Assembly: GCF_029407905.1 (NCBI RefSeq)
Contig: NW_026577903.1
Location: forward strand, 310,001 to 374,000
Length of the DNA stretch: 64,000 bases
Direction of reading: 5' to 3'
DNA from: Bubalus kerabau
Taxonomy: Eukaryota; Chordata; Mammalia; Artiodactyla; Bovidae
Under the pieces are notes generated by a model. It ran no database searches. It was not told the DNA's origin and worked only from the letters and a program-made list of their open reading frames with translations. How positions within the stretch are numbered: the stretch's first letter is position 1; every line of letters begins with the position of its first letter. A program made the position numbers and the translations under genes. Shown here piece after piece: positions 49,179-60,884 of the stretch.

Positions 49179-49613
49179 GCAGGAAAAGAAGGCCCTCATC
49201 TCGAGATGACGGTGTCATCTCGTGGGTTTTCTCGAGCTGCGGCGCCAGTGTGGGGTGTCTCATGAAGTACCACGGGGATCTCAGGGAGCCTCTTGTGTGG
49301 CGCCAGGAAAATCCAGTATTCCATTCGAGTTGCGAGTTAGAACTGGGGATTGCTCTCCAGTCACTTCAGGGCAAAATAGACCTCATCTACGCTTGTGTCC
49401 AGGACCTAGTGTTCCACTACTGGGCCGACAGGGATCTCAGGGTTGCATTCTCGACTCACCTGGAGAGTCAGGCCTCGTCTTGAGGGGAAAAAAAGGACTC
49501 CGTTCTCCTGGCGAGTCGCGACGGGTATCTCTTGGAGCCCACTGTGTGGCGTAAAGGGAGTGAAGCCTCCTATGGAGTTTGGAGAGATGACTCGGGATTG
49601 TTTTCCTGGCCAT
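49179..49613. repeat. truncated satellite I monomer (435 bp)
   Basis: About 970 bp is missing. The left part reads normally to 'tgtggcgccagg' (about 49308), then jumps to a later position in the unit, 'aaatccagtattccattcg'. Both parental positions contain a 'ccagggaagtc'-like motif, which could have guided an out-of-register exchange. The right part shares 'gagttagaactgggg' and 'gcattctcgactcacc' with 46080-46210, naming its closest relative. Confidence 0.85.
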
Positions 49614-50700
49614 GCAGGAAAAAAGGCCCTCATCTCGCGATGACGGGGGCGTCTCGTGGGTTTTCTCCAGCTGTGGCGCCAGTATCAGATTTCTCACGAG
49701 GTACGACGGGGAGCTCAGAGAGCCTCTCGTGTGGTGCTAGGGACGTCAGGTCTCCGTGCGTGTGGTGAAGGGGAGTGCGTGATTGCTCTCGAGTCATAGT
49801 AGGCAAATCGGGCCTCAAGACGCATTGAAGAAGGACTCTCAAGGTCTTTCTCGGGTTGCGGCAGGGAACCCTGGGTTCCCTCGACTTGTGTCGGTGACCT
49901 CAGGCAACTTCTCAGGGTGCCTCTGAGAAGTCAGGGACACTGGATTTGGGAGGGGCCTTTCGTTACTCAACTGTGTTTGGTGCAATTGAAGAGGGCCTCA
50001 TCTCGTATGGAGGCAGGAACCTCAGGTGTCCTCTCCATTTCTGACTCGGGTCGCAGAGTACCTGCAGAGTATGGACAAGAGCGTCACGCCTCATCTTCTG
50101 TGGAGGCATGGATCTCCGCTTGCCTTGCGAGTTGTTCATGGAGTGACAGGCCACTTGTTGAGCTGTGTGTGGAACCTGTGGGTTTTTCCGGATGATGCAC
50201 AGGGGTGTCAGTGCCCCTTCGTGTTGTGCCTTCATCCACAGGGTTGCCTTCAAAGAGGTGTCCAGGCATCGGGTTCTTTTCAAGAGCGTACCAGAAAATT
50301 GGGGTCTTTCAGCATGTGGTACCAAACACGAGGCTACGTCTCGAATTTCCTCGGGAGACCGGCCTCATCCTGAGGTTCGCCGTGAAGGTAGGGAACCCCT
50401 TGCAGACAAAGCAGGGGAATCGACCCACCGGTCGCGATCAGAAGGGGAGAAGGGGCTCAAATGAAGTGGTGCCGGGAACTTCGGTGGTCCCCTCGAGTGA
50501 GACCGGTATGTCACGGCACTTTTGAGGTCGCATCAAGGGTGCCAAGTACAGTTTCGCACTTCAAGACGGAACGTGGGAAGTCTCTGGAGATGCTGTAGCG
50601 GGCAAGGGCCTCATATTGCGATGACGAGGGAAACACGTGGTTTTTCTCGAGTTGCGGCGGGATTCTCGAGTTACGACGGGGAATTCAGGCTTCCTCTTGT

Positions 50701-51880
50701 GTTGGCCCAGGAAGTCCAATCTTCCATTCAACTTGTCAGAGAGAGCTGTGGGTTGCTCTCGAGTCACTTCAGGGCAAAGAGTCCTCATCTAGGCTTGGGT
50801 CCAGGACGTAGTATTGCTCTCCAGGGGCAACAGGGATATCGGGGTCGCATTCCAGTCTCACCCGGTGGGTTACGCCTCATCTCGAGTGGAAGCAAAGGAC
50901 TCCACTATCCTCTCGAGTCACGACATGTAACTCTTGGAGCCCAATGAGTGGCCTAAAGGGAGTCAAGCGTCGTGTGTAGCTTGGACAGAAGGTTCACGCT
51001 TGATCTGCATACCATGCAGTTAAAGATGGCCCTCCTCTCGTGATGACGGGAGCGTCTCATGGGTTTTCTCGAGCTGCGGCGCCAGTGTGGGGTTTCTCAC
51101 GAGATATGATGGGGAGATCAGGGAGCCTCTCGTGCGGCGCCAGAGAAGTCAGGCCTCCATGAGTGTGGCCAGGCAGATCGCGTCATTGCTCTGGAGTCAT
51201 GGGAGGGACTAGGGCCTCAAGACGCATTTAAGAAGGACTCTCGAGGTCTTTCTTGGGTTGGGGTGGGAAACACTCATTTCCCTCGACCTCTACCGGGGAC
51301 CTTAGGGAACTTCCCAGGTGCCTCTGAGAGGTGAGGGATGCTGAGGAATTAGAGGGGCCTCTCGGGACTCCACTAGGTTTGACGAAATGAAAGAGGGCCT
51401 CATCTCGATTGGAGGCAGGAACCTCAGGCTTCCTCTCCATTTCTGACTCCGACCGCAGGGTCCCTGCAGGGTTGGGACAGGAGAGTCAGGCCTCATCTTG
51501 TCTGAGTAATGGAACTCTGCTTGCCTCTCGAGTCGTTCAGTGGGTCTCAGGCCCCTTGTCGAGCTGTGTGTGGAACCTGCGGGTGTTTCCAGAAGATGCA
51601 CGGGGGTGTCATTGCCCCTTCATTTTGTGCCTTCCCCCACAGGGTTGCCTTCAAAGAGGTGTCCGGGTATCGGGTTCATTTCAAGAGCAGACGGGGAAAT
51701 CGGGGTCGTTCGGCATGTGGCACAACACACGTGGCTCATCTCGAATTTCCTCGTGAGACCAGCATCATCCTGAGGTGCGCCGGGAAGGCCGGGAACACCT
51801 TCCACACAAAGCATGGGAATCGAATCTCCTGTCGCGATCAGGAGGGGAGATGGGGCTCAGATGAAGTGGGGCCGGGACTC
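50701..51880. repeat. 7.1-kb higher-order repeat, copy 1 of the shared segment
   Basis: Nearly identical to 57826-58985. Private variants include 'ttcaacttgtcagagagag', 'aaagagtcctcatctaggc', 'ggcaacagggatatcgggg', 'gcgtcgtgtgtagcttgg' and 'gcagttaaagatggccctc'. The offset is 7125-7126 bp, equal to five monomers including the over-long one. Confidence 0.85.
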
Positions 51881-53395
51881 TAGGTGTTCCACTCGAGGGA
51901 ACCCGGCGTTTCAGGGAACTTTAGGGGTCGCATCAAGGGAGCCAAGTACCGTTTCCCACTTCAGGACGGAACACGGGACTTCCCTGGAGACGCTGTAGCG
52001 GGCAAGGGCCTCATCCTGTGAAGACGTTGGAACCACGTCATTTTTCTCGAGTTGCGTCTGGATTCTCGAAAACGACGGGGATTACAGGCTTCCTCTTGGG
52101 TTGGCCCTGGGAAGCCCAATCTTCCCTTGGAGTTGCGAGGGAAAGCTGGGGGTTCTGCTCGAGTCACTACAGGGCCAAAGAGACCTCATCGAGGCATGTG
52201 TCCAGAACCTAATATTCCTCTCAAGGGAAGACAGGGATCTCGGGTTTGCATTCCAGACTCCCCCGGGGAGTCAGGCCTCGCCTCGAGGGGAAGCAGAGGA
52301 CTCCGCTTTCCTCTCAATTCGCGACACCTATCTCTTGGAGCCCAATGAGTGGACTCAAGGGTGTCGAGCCTCCTCTTCAGTTTGGAGAGAGGACTCGGGA
52401 TTGCTCTCCAGGCCAGGCAGGAAAAGAAGGCCCTCAGCTCGCGATGACGGGGGCGTCTCATGGGTTTCCTCAGGCTGCAGCGCCCGTGGGGGTTTTCTCA
52501 CGAGGCATGACGAGGACCTCAGGGAGCCCCTCGTGCGGTGCCAGGGAATTCATGTCTCCATGCGCATGGTGAGGGGGAGCTGGTCATCACTCTCGAGTCA
52601 TGGGAAGCGACTAGGGCCTCAAGACGCATTGAAGAAGGACTCTCGAGGTCTTTCTCGGGTGGCGGCGGGAAACCCTCGTTTCCCTCGACTTCTGCAGGAG
52701 ACTATAGGGAACTTCCCAGGGTGCCTCTGAGAAGTGAGGGATGCTGTGGAGTTGGCGGGGCCTCTCGGGACTCTGCTAGGTTCGGCGCAATGGAAGAGGG
52801 CCTCATCTCGAGGGGAGGCAGGAACCTCAGGCTTCCTCTCCAATTCTGACTCCGACTGCACGGTCCCTGCAGTGTTGGGACAGGAGAGTCATGCCTCGTC
52901 TTGTCTGAGGAATGGAATTCTGGTTGCCTCTCGAGTTGTTCCGGGAGTCTCAGGCCCCTTGTCGAGCTGTGTGTAGACCCTGCGGGGTTTTCCGGATGAT
53001 GCACGGGGGTGTCAGTGCCCCTTCGTGTTGTGCCTTCACTCACAGGGTTGCCTTCGAAGAGGTGTCCGGGCATCAGGTTCTTATCAAGAGCGGACCGGAA
53101 AATCGGGGTTGTTCGGCACGTGGCACCTCACACATGGCTAGTCTCGAATTTCCTCCTGAGACCGGCCTCATCCTGAGGTGCACCAGGAAGGCCGGGAACC
53201 CCTTCCAGACCACGCAGGGGAATCGACTCTCCTGTCGCGATCAGGAGGGGAGAAGGGGCTCAGATGAAGTGGTGCTGGGACCCTCGGTGTTCCCCTCGAG
53301 GGAACCCAGCGTGTCGGCGAACTTTTGCGGTCGCATCAAGGGTGTCAATTACCATTTCGCACTTAAGGACGGAACATGGGACTTCCCTGGAGACG
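51198..53395. repeat. satellite I beta subfamily block, array 2 middle
   Basis: Beta diagnostics start at 'catgggagggactagggcc' and continue to 'cttccctggagacgcc', where the sequence switches abruptly to an alpha monomer at an earlier unit position. Confidence 0.8.
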
Positions 53396-53520
53396 CCGGG
53401 AACTTCGGTGTTCCCCTGGAGTGAGACCGGTATGTTGGGGAACTTTGGGGTCGCATCAAGGGTGCCAAGTAGCATTTCGAACTTTAAGATGGAACGTGGG
53501 ACTTCTCTTGAGACTCTAGC
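53264..53520. repeat. over-long monomer with ~120-bp internal duplication at an alpha/beta junction
   Basis: The monomer phase interval here is 1520 bp instead of 1400. A beta copy of the segment 'tgttcccctcgagggaaccc ... gagacgcc' (to 53395) is followed at once by an alpha copy of the same segment starting 'gggaacttcggtgttcccc' and ending near 53515. This is the signature of unequal exchange between a beta and an alpha monomer. Confidence 0.85.
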
Positions 53521-56500
53521 TGGCAAGGGCCTCATATTGCGATGAAGGGGGAACCACATGGTTTTTAAGACTTGAGGCTGAATTCTCGAATTACGATGGG
53601 AAATTCAGACTTCCTCTTGTGTTGACCTTGGGAAGACCAATCTTCCATTCAAATTGTGAGGGAGAGATGGAGGTTGCTCTCGAGTCACTGTAGGGCAAAA
53701 TAGACCTCATCTAGGCTTGTGTCTAGGACATAATGTTCCACTCCAGGGGCGACAGGGATCTCGGGGTTGCATTCCAAACTCACCTGGGGAGTCAGGCCTC
53801 GTCTCGAGGGAAGCAAAGGACTCCGCTCTCCTCTCGAGTCGCACCGGGTATTTCTTGGACCCAACTGAGTGGCCTAAAGGGAGTCAATCCTCCTGTGAAG
53901 TTTGGAGAGAGGACCAGGGATTGCTCTCCAGGTCAGGCAGGAAAAGAAGGCCCCCATCTCTCCTTGACGGGGGCATCTTGTGGTTTTTCTCGAACTGCGG
54001 CGCCACTGTGGGTTTTCTCACGAGGTACGATGGGGTACTCAGGGAGCCTCTTGTGTGGTACTAGGGAAGTCAGTTTTCCTGCTTGTGGCGAGGGGAGCGC
54101 GTCCTTGCTCTGGAGACATGGTAGGGGAATCGGGCATCAAGAGACGTTGAAAAAGGACTCTCCAAGTCTTTCTCGGGTTACTTCAGGAAACTCTGGGTTC
54201 CCTCGACTTGTGCCAGTGACCTCAGGTAGCTTCTCAGGGAGCCTCTGAGAATTCAGGGATACTGTGGTGTTGGGAGGGGCCTCTCGGGACACCACTGAGT
54301 TTGGTTCAATGGAAGAGGGCCTCTTCTCTAGTTGAGGCAGGAACCTCAGGGTTCCTCTCCATTTCTGACTCCGATCGCAGGGTCCCTGAAGAGTTGGGCC
54401 AGGAGAGTAGGGCCTCGTCTTGTGTGAAGGAATGCAACTTCACTTGCCTCTAGAGTTGTTCACGGGGTGACAGTCCACATTTGGAGCTGTGAGTGGAATC
54501 GGCGGGTTTTTCCAGACGATGCATGGGGATGTCAGTGTCCCTTCGTGTTGTGCCTTCATCCACAGGGTTGCCTTCGAAGAGATGTCCGGGCGTCAGGTTC
54601 TTATCTAGAGTGGACCGGGAATTCGGGATCTTTCAGCATGTGGCACCAACCATGAGGCTACTTTTCGAATTTCCTCATGAGACCGGCCTCATCCGGAGGT
54701 TCGCAGGGAACGTCGGGAACCCCTTGCAGACAAAGCATGGGAATCGACCCTCCTGTCGCGATCAGGAGAGGAGAAAGGCCTCAGTTGAAGTGGTGCCGGG
54801 AACTTCAGTGTCCCCTCTAGTGAGATCGGTATATAGGGGAACTTTTGGGGTCGCATCAAGGGTGCCAAGTACTGTTTTGCACTTCAAGACGGAATGTGAG
54901 ACTTCTCTTGAGACGCTGTAGGGGGCAAGGGCCTCATCTTGCAATACAGGGAACCACGTGATTTTTCTCGAGTTGCGGCGGGTTTCTCAAATTACAACTG
55001 GAAATTCAGGCTTCCTCTTGTGTTGGCTCAGAAAGGCCAATCTTCCATTCGAGTTGCAAGGGAAAGCTAGGGGTTGCGCTTGAGTCACTGCAGGGCCAAA
55101 GAGACCTCATCTAGGCTTTTGTCCAGGACCTAAGGTTCCTCTCCAGGGGCGACAGGGATCCAGGGTTGCATTCCAGACTCACCCTCGTAGTCAGGCCTCA
55201 TCTCGAGGGGAAGCAAAGGACACCGCTCTCCTCCTGAGTATCGACGGGTATCTCTTGGAGCCCACTGAGTGACCTAAAGGGAGTCAAGCCTCCTTTGGAG
55301 TTTGGAGAGAGGATTCGGGATTGCTCTTCAGGTCATGCAGGAAAGAAGGCCCTCATTTCACCATGACAGGGGCGTCTCGTGGGTTTTCTCGAGCTGCGGC
55401 GCCAGTGTGGGGTTTCTCACGAGGTACGATGGGGAGCTCAGGGAGCCTCTCATGTGGTGCCGGGGAAGTCAGATCTTCATGCGCGTGGTGAGGGGGAGCG
55501 CGTCATTTTTCTCCAGGCATGGTAGAGGAATCGGGCATCAAGACGCGTGAAGAAGGACTCTCAAGGTTTTTCTCAGGTTATGGCAGGAAACCCTGGGTTC
55601 CCTCGACTTATGCCCGTGACCTCAGGGAGCTTCTCAGGGTGCCTCTGAGAAGTCAGGGATACTGTGCAGTTGGGAGGGGCCGCTCCGAACTCCACTGGGT
55701 TTGGTGCAGTAGAAGAGGGCCTTATCTCGAGTTGAGGCAGGAACCTCAGGGTTCCTCTCCATTTCTGAATCGGATCTCAGTGTCCATGCAGAGTTGGGAC
55801 AGGAGAGTCAGGCCTCGTCTTGTGTGGAGGAATTGAACTCCTCTTGCCTCTCGAGTTGTTCATGGGGTGACAAGCCACTTGTCGATCTGTATGTGGAACT
55901 TGCGGGCTTTTCCAACGATACACGAGGGTGTCAGACCCCTTCGTTTTGTGCCTTCATCCACAGGATTGCCTTCGAAGAGGTGTCCTAGCATTGGGTTCTT
56001 ATCAAGAGCAGACACGGAAATCGGGGTCTTTCGGCGTGTGGCACCAACCACAAGGCTACGTCTCGAATTTCCTCGTGAGACCGGCCTCATCCTGAGGTGC
56101 GCCGGGAAGGTCCGGAACCCCTTCCAGACAAAGCAGGGTAATCGACCCTCCCGTCGCGATCAGGAGGGGATAAGGGGCTCAGAACAAGCGGTGCACCGAA
56201 CCTTGGTGTTCCCCTCGAGTGAGACCAGGGTGTCGGGGAACTTTTGTGATAACATCAAGGTTGCCAATTATCATTTTAAACTTCAAGATGGAACGTGGGG
56301 CTTCTCCTGAGACGCTGTAGCTGGCAAGGGCCTCATCTAGCGATGACGGGGGAACCACGTGGTTTTTCTCGAGTTGCGGCGGGATTTTCGAATTACGACG
56401 GGGAATTCAGGCTTCCCCTTGTGTTGTCCCAGGGAAGTCCATTCTTCCATTCGAGGTGTGAGGGAGAGCAGGGGGTTGCTCTCGAGTCACTTCAGGGCAA

Positions 56501-57825
56501 ATGAGACCTCATCTATGCTTGTGTCTAGGACCTAATGTTCCTCTCCAGGGGCGGCAGGGATCTCGGGGTTGCATTCCAGACTCACCTGAGGAGTCAGGCC
56601 TGGTATATAGGGGAAGCAAAGAATTCCGCTCTCCTCTCGAGTCCCAACGGGTATCTCTTGAGCCCACAGAGTGGCCTAAAGGGAGTCAGGCCTCCTGTGG
56701 AGTTTGAAGAGAGGCCTCGAGATGCTCTCCAGGCCATGCAGGAAAAGAAGGCCTTCATCTCGCGACGACGGAGGCGTCTCGTGGGTTTTCTCGAGCTGGG
56801 GAGCCAGTGTGGGATTTCTCACGAGGTATGACGGGGAGCTCAGGGAGCCTCTCGTGTGGCGCCAGGGAAGTCAAGTCTCCATGCGAGTGGCGAGGGGGAA
56901 CGCGTCATTGCTCTTGAGTCATGGTAGGGGAATCGGGATTCAAGACGCATTGAAGGAGGATTTTCGAGGTCTTTCTCGGGTTGCGTCAGGAAACCCTGTG
57001 TTCCCTCGACTTGTGCCGGTGACCTCAGGGAGCTTCTAAGGGTGCCTCTGAGAAGTCGGGATACTGTGGATTTGGGAGGGGCCTCTCGGGCCTCCACTGT
57101 TTTTGGTGTAATGGAAGAGGGCCTCATCTCGAGTGGAGTCAGGAACCTCAGGGTTCCTCTCCATTTCGGACTCCGATCGCAGGGTCCCTTCAGAGTTGGG
57201 ACCGGAGAGTCAGGCCTCGTCTTGAGTGGAGGAATGGAACTCTGCTTGCCTCTCGTGTTGTTCATGGGATGACAGGCCTCTTGTTGAGCTGTGTGTGGAA
57301 CCTGCGGCTTTTACCGAATGATGCACGGGAGTGTCAGTGACCCTTCGTTTTGTGCCTTCGTCCACAGGGTTGCCTTCGAAGAGGTGTCCGGGCATCGGGT
57401 TCTTCTCAAGAGTGGGCCGGGAAATCGGGGTATTTCGGCATGTGACACCACCCACGACGCTATGTCTCGAATTTCCTCGTGAGACCGGCCTCATCCTGAG
57501 GTGCGCCGGGAATGTGGGGAACCCCTTCCAAACAAAGCAGGGGAATAGACCCTCCTGTCGCAAACAGGAGGGGAGAAGGTGCTCAGATGAAGTGGTGCGG
57601 GAACCTCGGTGTTCCTGTCGAGTGAGACCGGCGTGTCCGGGAACATTTGGTGTCGCATCAAGGGTGCAAAGTACCGTTTCACACTTCAAGACGGAACGTG
57701 GTTCTTTTCTTGAGACGCCATAGCAGGCAAGGGCCTCATCTTGGGATGACGTTGGAAACACGTGGTTTTTCTCGAGTTGCGGCGGGATTCTCGAGTTACG
57801 AAGGGGATTTCTGGCTTCCTCTTGT

Positions 57826-58985
57826 GTTGGCCCAGGAAGTCCAATCTTCCATTCAACTTGTCAGAGAGAGCTGTGGGTTGCTCTCGAGTCACTTCAGGGC
57901 AAAGAGTCCTCATCTAGGCTTGGGTCCAGGACGTAGTATTGCTCTCCAGGGGCAACAGGGATATCGGGGTCGCATTCCAGTCTCACCCGGTGGGTCACGC
58001 CTCATCTCGAGTGGAAGCAAAGGACTCCACTATCCTCTCGAGTCACGACATGTAACTCTTGGAGCCCAATGAGTGGCCTAAAGGGAGTCAAGCGTCGTGT
58101 GTAGCTTGGACAGAAGGTTCACGCTTGATCTGCATACCATGCAGTTAAAGATGGCCCTCCTCTCGTGATGACGGGAGCGTCTCATGGGTTTTCTCGAGCT
58201 GCAGCGCCAGTGTGGGGTTTCTCACGAGGTATGATGGGGAGCTCAGGGAGCCTCTCGTGCGGCGCCAGAGAAGTCAGGCCTCCATGAGTGTGGCCAGGCA
58301 GATCGCGTCATTGCTCTCGAGTCATGGGAGGGACTAGGGCCTCAAGAGGCATTTAAGAAGGACTCTCAAGGTCTTTCTTGGGTTGGGGCGGGAAACACTC
58401 ATTTCCCTCGACCTCTACAGGGGACCTTAGGGAACTTCCCAGGTGCCTCTGAGAGGTGAGGGATACTGAGGAGTTAGAGGGGCCTCTCGGGACTCCACTA
58501 GGTTTGATGAAATGAAAGAGGGCCTCATCTCGATTGGAGGCAGGAACCTCAGGCTTCCTCTCCATTTCTGACTCCGACCACAGGGTCCCTGCAGAGTTGG
58601 GACAGGAGAGTCAGGCCTCGTCTTGTCTGAGTAACGGAACTCTGCTTGCCTCTCGAGTCGTTCAGGGGGTCTCAGGGCCCTTGACAAGCTGTGTGTGGAA
58701 CCTGCGGATGTTTCCAGAAGATGCATGGGGGTGTCAGTGCCCCTTCGTTTTGTGCCTTCCCCCACAGGGTTGCCTTCAAAGAGGTGTCCGGGCATCGGGT
58801 TCATTTCAAGAGCGGACCGGGAAATCGGGGTCATTCGGCATGTGGCACCACCCACGTGGCTCATCTCGAATTTCCTCGTGAGACCAGCATCATCCTGAGG
58901 TGCGCCGGGAAGGCCGGGAACCCCTTCCACACAAAGTAGGGGAATCGATTCTCCTGTCGCGATCAGGAGGGGAGATGGGGCTCAG
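57826..58985. repeat. 7.1-kb higher-order repeat, copy 2 of the shared segment
   Basis: Second copy of the 50701-51880 segment, differing by scattered single bases. Its right limit (about 58985) coincides with a switch to sequence most like the beta monomer at 19.2 kb. Confidence 0.85.
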
Positions 58986-59710
58986 ATGAAGTGGTGCCGG
59001 GACCCTCGGTGTTCCCCTCGGGGGACCCCGGCGTGTCGGGGGACTTTTGGGGGCCGCAGGAATGCTGTCAGGGACCGTTTCGCCCTTCAGGGCGGAACAG
59101 GGGACTTCCCTTGAGACGCCGTCGCGGGCAAGGGCCTCATCTTGCCAAGAGGTGGGAACCACGTGGTTTTTCTCGAGTTGCGGCGGCATTCTCGAGTTAC
59201 GACGGGTATCTCAGCTTTCCCCTTGGGTTGGACCTGGTAAGCCCAATCTTCCCCTCGAGTTGCGAGGGAAAGCTGGGGGTTGCGCTCGGGTCACTGCAGG
59301 GCCGAAGAGACCTCACCTAGGCGTGTGTCCGGGACCTAATATTCCTCTCCAGGGAAGGCAGGGATCTCGGGGTTGCATTCCAGGCTCCCCCGGGGAGTCA
59401 GGCCTCGTCTCGAGGGGAAGCCAAGGACTCCGCTCTCCTCTCGAGTCCCGACGCTGGTCTCTTGGAACCCCCTGAGCGGCCTCAAGGGAGTCCAGCCTCC
59501 TCTTCCGTTTGGAGAGAGGACCCGGGATTGCTCTCCAGGCCATGCAGGAAAAGAAGGCCCTCAGCTCGCGTGGTCGGGGGCGTCTCAGGGGTTTCCTCGC
59601 ACTGCGGAGCCCATGGGGGTTTTTCTCCCGAGGCACGACGAGGATCTCAGGGAGCCTCTCGTGCCACGCCAGGGAAGTCAGGTCTCCATGCGCGTGGCGA
59701 GGGGGAGCGT
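58323..59710. repeat. satellite I beta subfamily block, array 2 right
   Basis: Beta diagnostics start at 'catgggagggactagggcc'. From about 58985 on, the best match is array 1 at 19.2-19.93 kb ('ctcgggggaccccggcg', 'agcggcctcaagggagtcc'). Near 59710 the sequence changes to 'gtcatggctctcgagtcatg', matching 21.3 kb. Confidence 0.78.
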
Positions 59711-60884
59711 GTCATGGCTCTCGAGTCATGGTAGGGGAATTGCGACTCAAGACATTTTGAAGCACTTTCGCGGTCTTTCTCGAGTCGCGGCAGAAAACCC
59801 AGGGTTCCCTCAACTTGTGCCTGTGACCTCAGGGAGCTTCTCATTGTGCCTGTGAGAACTCAGGGATACTGTGGAGTTGGTAGGGGCCTCTCGGGACTCC
59901 ACTGGGTGTGGTGCAATGGAAGAGGGCCTCATCTCGAGTGGACGCAGGAACCTCAGGCTTCCTCTCCGTTTCTGACTCGGATCCCATGGTCCCTGCAGAG
60001 TAGGCACAAGAGAGTCACACCTAGTCTTCTGTTGAGGAAGTGGACCTTCGTTTGCCTTTCGAGTTGTTTACAGGGTGACAGGCCACTTTTCGAAATGTCT
60101 GTGGGACCTGCAGGTTTTTCTGGACGATGCACGCGGGTGTCAGTGCCCCTTCGTCTTTTGCCTTCATCCACAGGTTTTCCATCAAAGAGGTGTGCTGGCA
60201 TCGGGTTCTTTTCAAGAGTGGACTGTGAAATTGGGGTCTTTCGGCATGTGGCACCACCCACGAGGCTACGTCTCGAACTTCCTCATGAGACCGGCCTCAT
60301 CCTGAGGTGCGCCCGGAAGGTCGGGAACCCCTTGCAGACAGAGAAGGGGAGTCGACCCTCCTGTCGCAATCAGGAGAGGAGAAGGGGCTCAGATGAAGTG
60401 GTGCCGGGAACCTCGGTGTTCCCCTTGAGTGAGTCTGGTATGTCGCGGAACTTTTGGGGTCGCATCAAGGGTGCCAAGTACCGTTTCGCATTTCAGGATG
60501 GAATGTGGGACTTCTCTTGAGATGCTGTAGCGGACAAAGGGCCTCATCTTGCGATGACGAGGGAAGCACGTGGTTTTTCTCGAGTTGCGGTGGGATTCTC
60601 GAGTTACGACGGGGAATTCAGGCTTCCTCTTGTGTTGGCCCAGGAAGTCTAATCTTCCATTTGAGTTGCCAGGGAGAGCTGGGGATTGGGCTCCATTCAC
60701 TGAAGGGCAAACTAGACCTCATCTAGGCTTGTATCCAGGACTTAATGTTCCTCTCCATAGGCGACAGGGATTTGGGGTTGCATTCCATACTCACCCGGGG
60801 AGTCAGGCCTCATCTCGAGGGGAAGCAAAGGACTCCACTCTCTTCTCGAGTCGCGACAGGTATCTCTTGGAGCCCACTGAGTGG

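Larger units (their letters stand above)
43832..60884. repeat. satellite I (bovine 1.715-type) array, second block, about 12 monomers
   Basis: Same family and orientation as the first array. Phase marks fall near 44956, 46360, 47781, 49179, 49614, 51015, 52417, 53937, 55337, 56738, 58141 and 59544. Spacing is about 1400 bp except for a 435-bp interval (truncated monomer) and a 1520-bp interval (monomer with an internal duplication). Alpha monomers alternate with three beta blocks. The left end joins the 4.45-kb repeat at 43831; the right end stops at 60884 at the same satellite I position as array 1 at 22484, followed by satellite B. Confidence 0.93.

Noticed and set aside
57740..57765. CENP-B box-like core 'cgttggaaacacgtg' (also near 45966 and 52022)
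   Set aside because: It lacks the essential TTCG start and CGGG end of the CENP-B box. I saw no complete box by eye in either satellite.
2831..60884. CRISPR-like or bacterial repeat system
   Set aside because: The regular spacing is 1.4 kb satellite with 31-bp internal periodicity, not short identical repeats with unique spacers. The SINEs, L1 and LTR are mammalian.
43832..60884. Treating each 1.4-kb monomer as a gene or gene family
   Set aside because: No conserved reading frame survives across monomers and indels are not multiples of three. There are no splice or promoter elements in common beyond the repeat itself.
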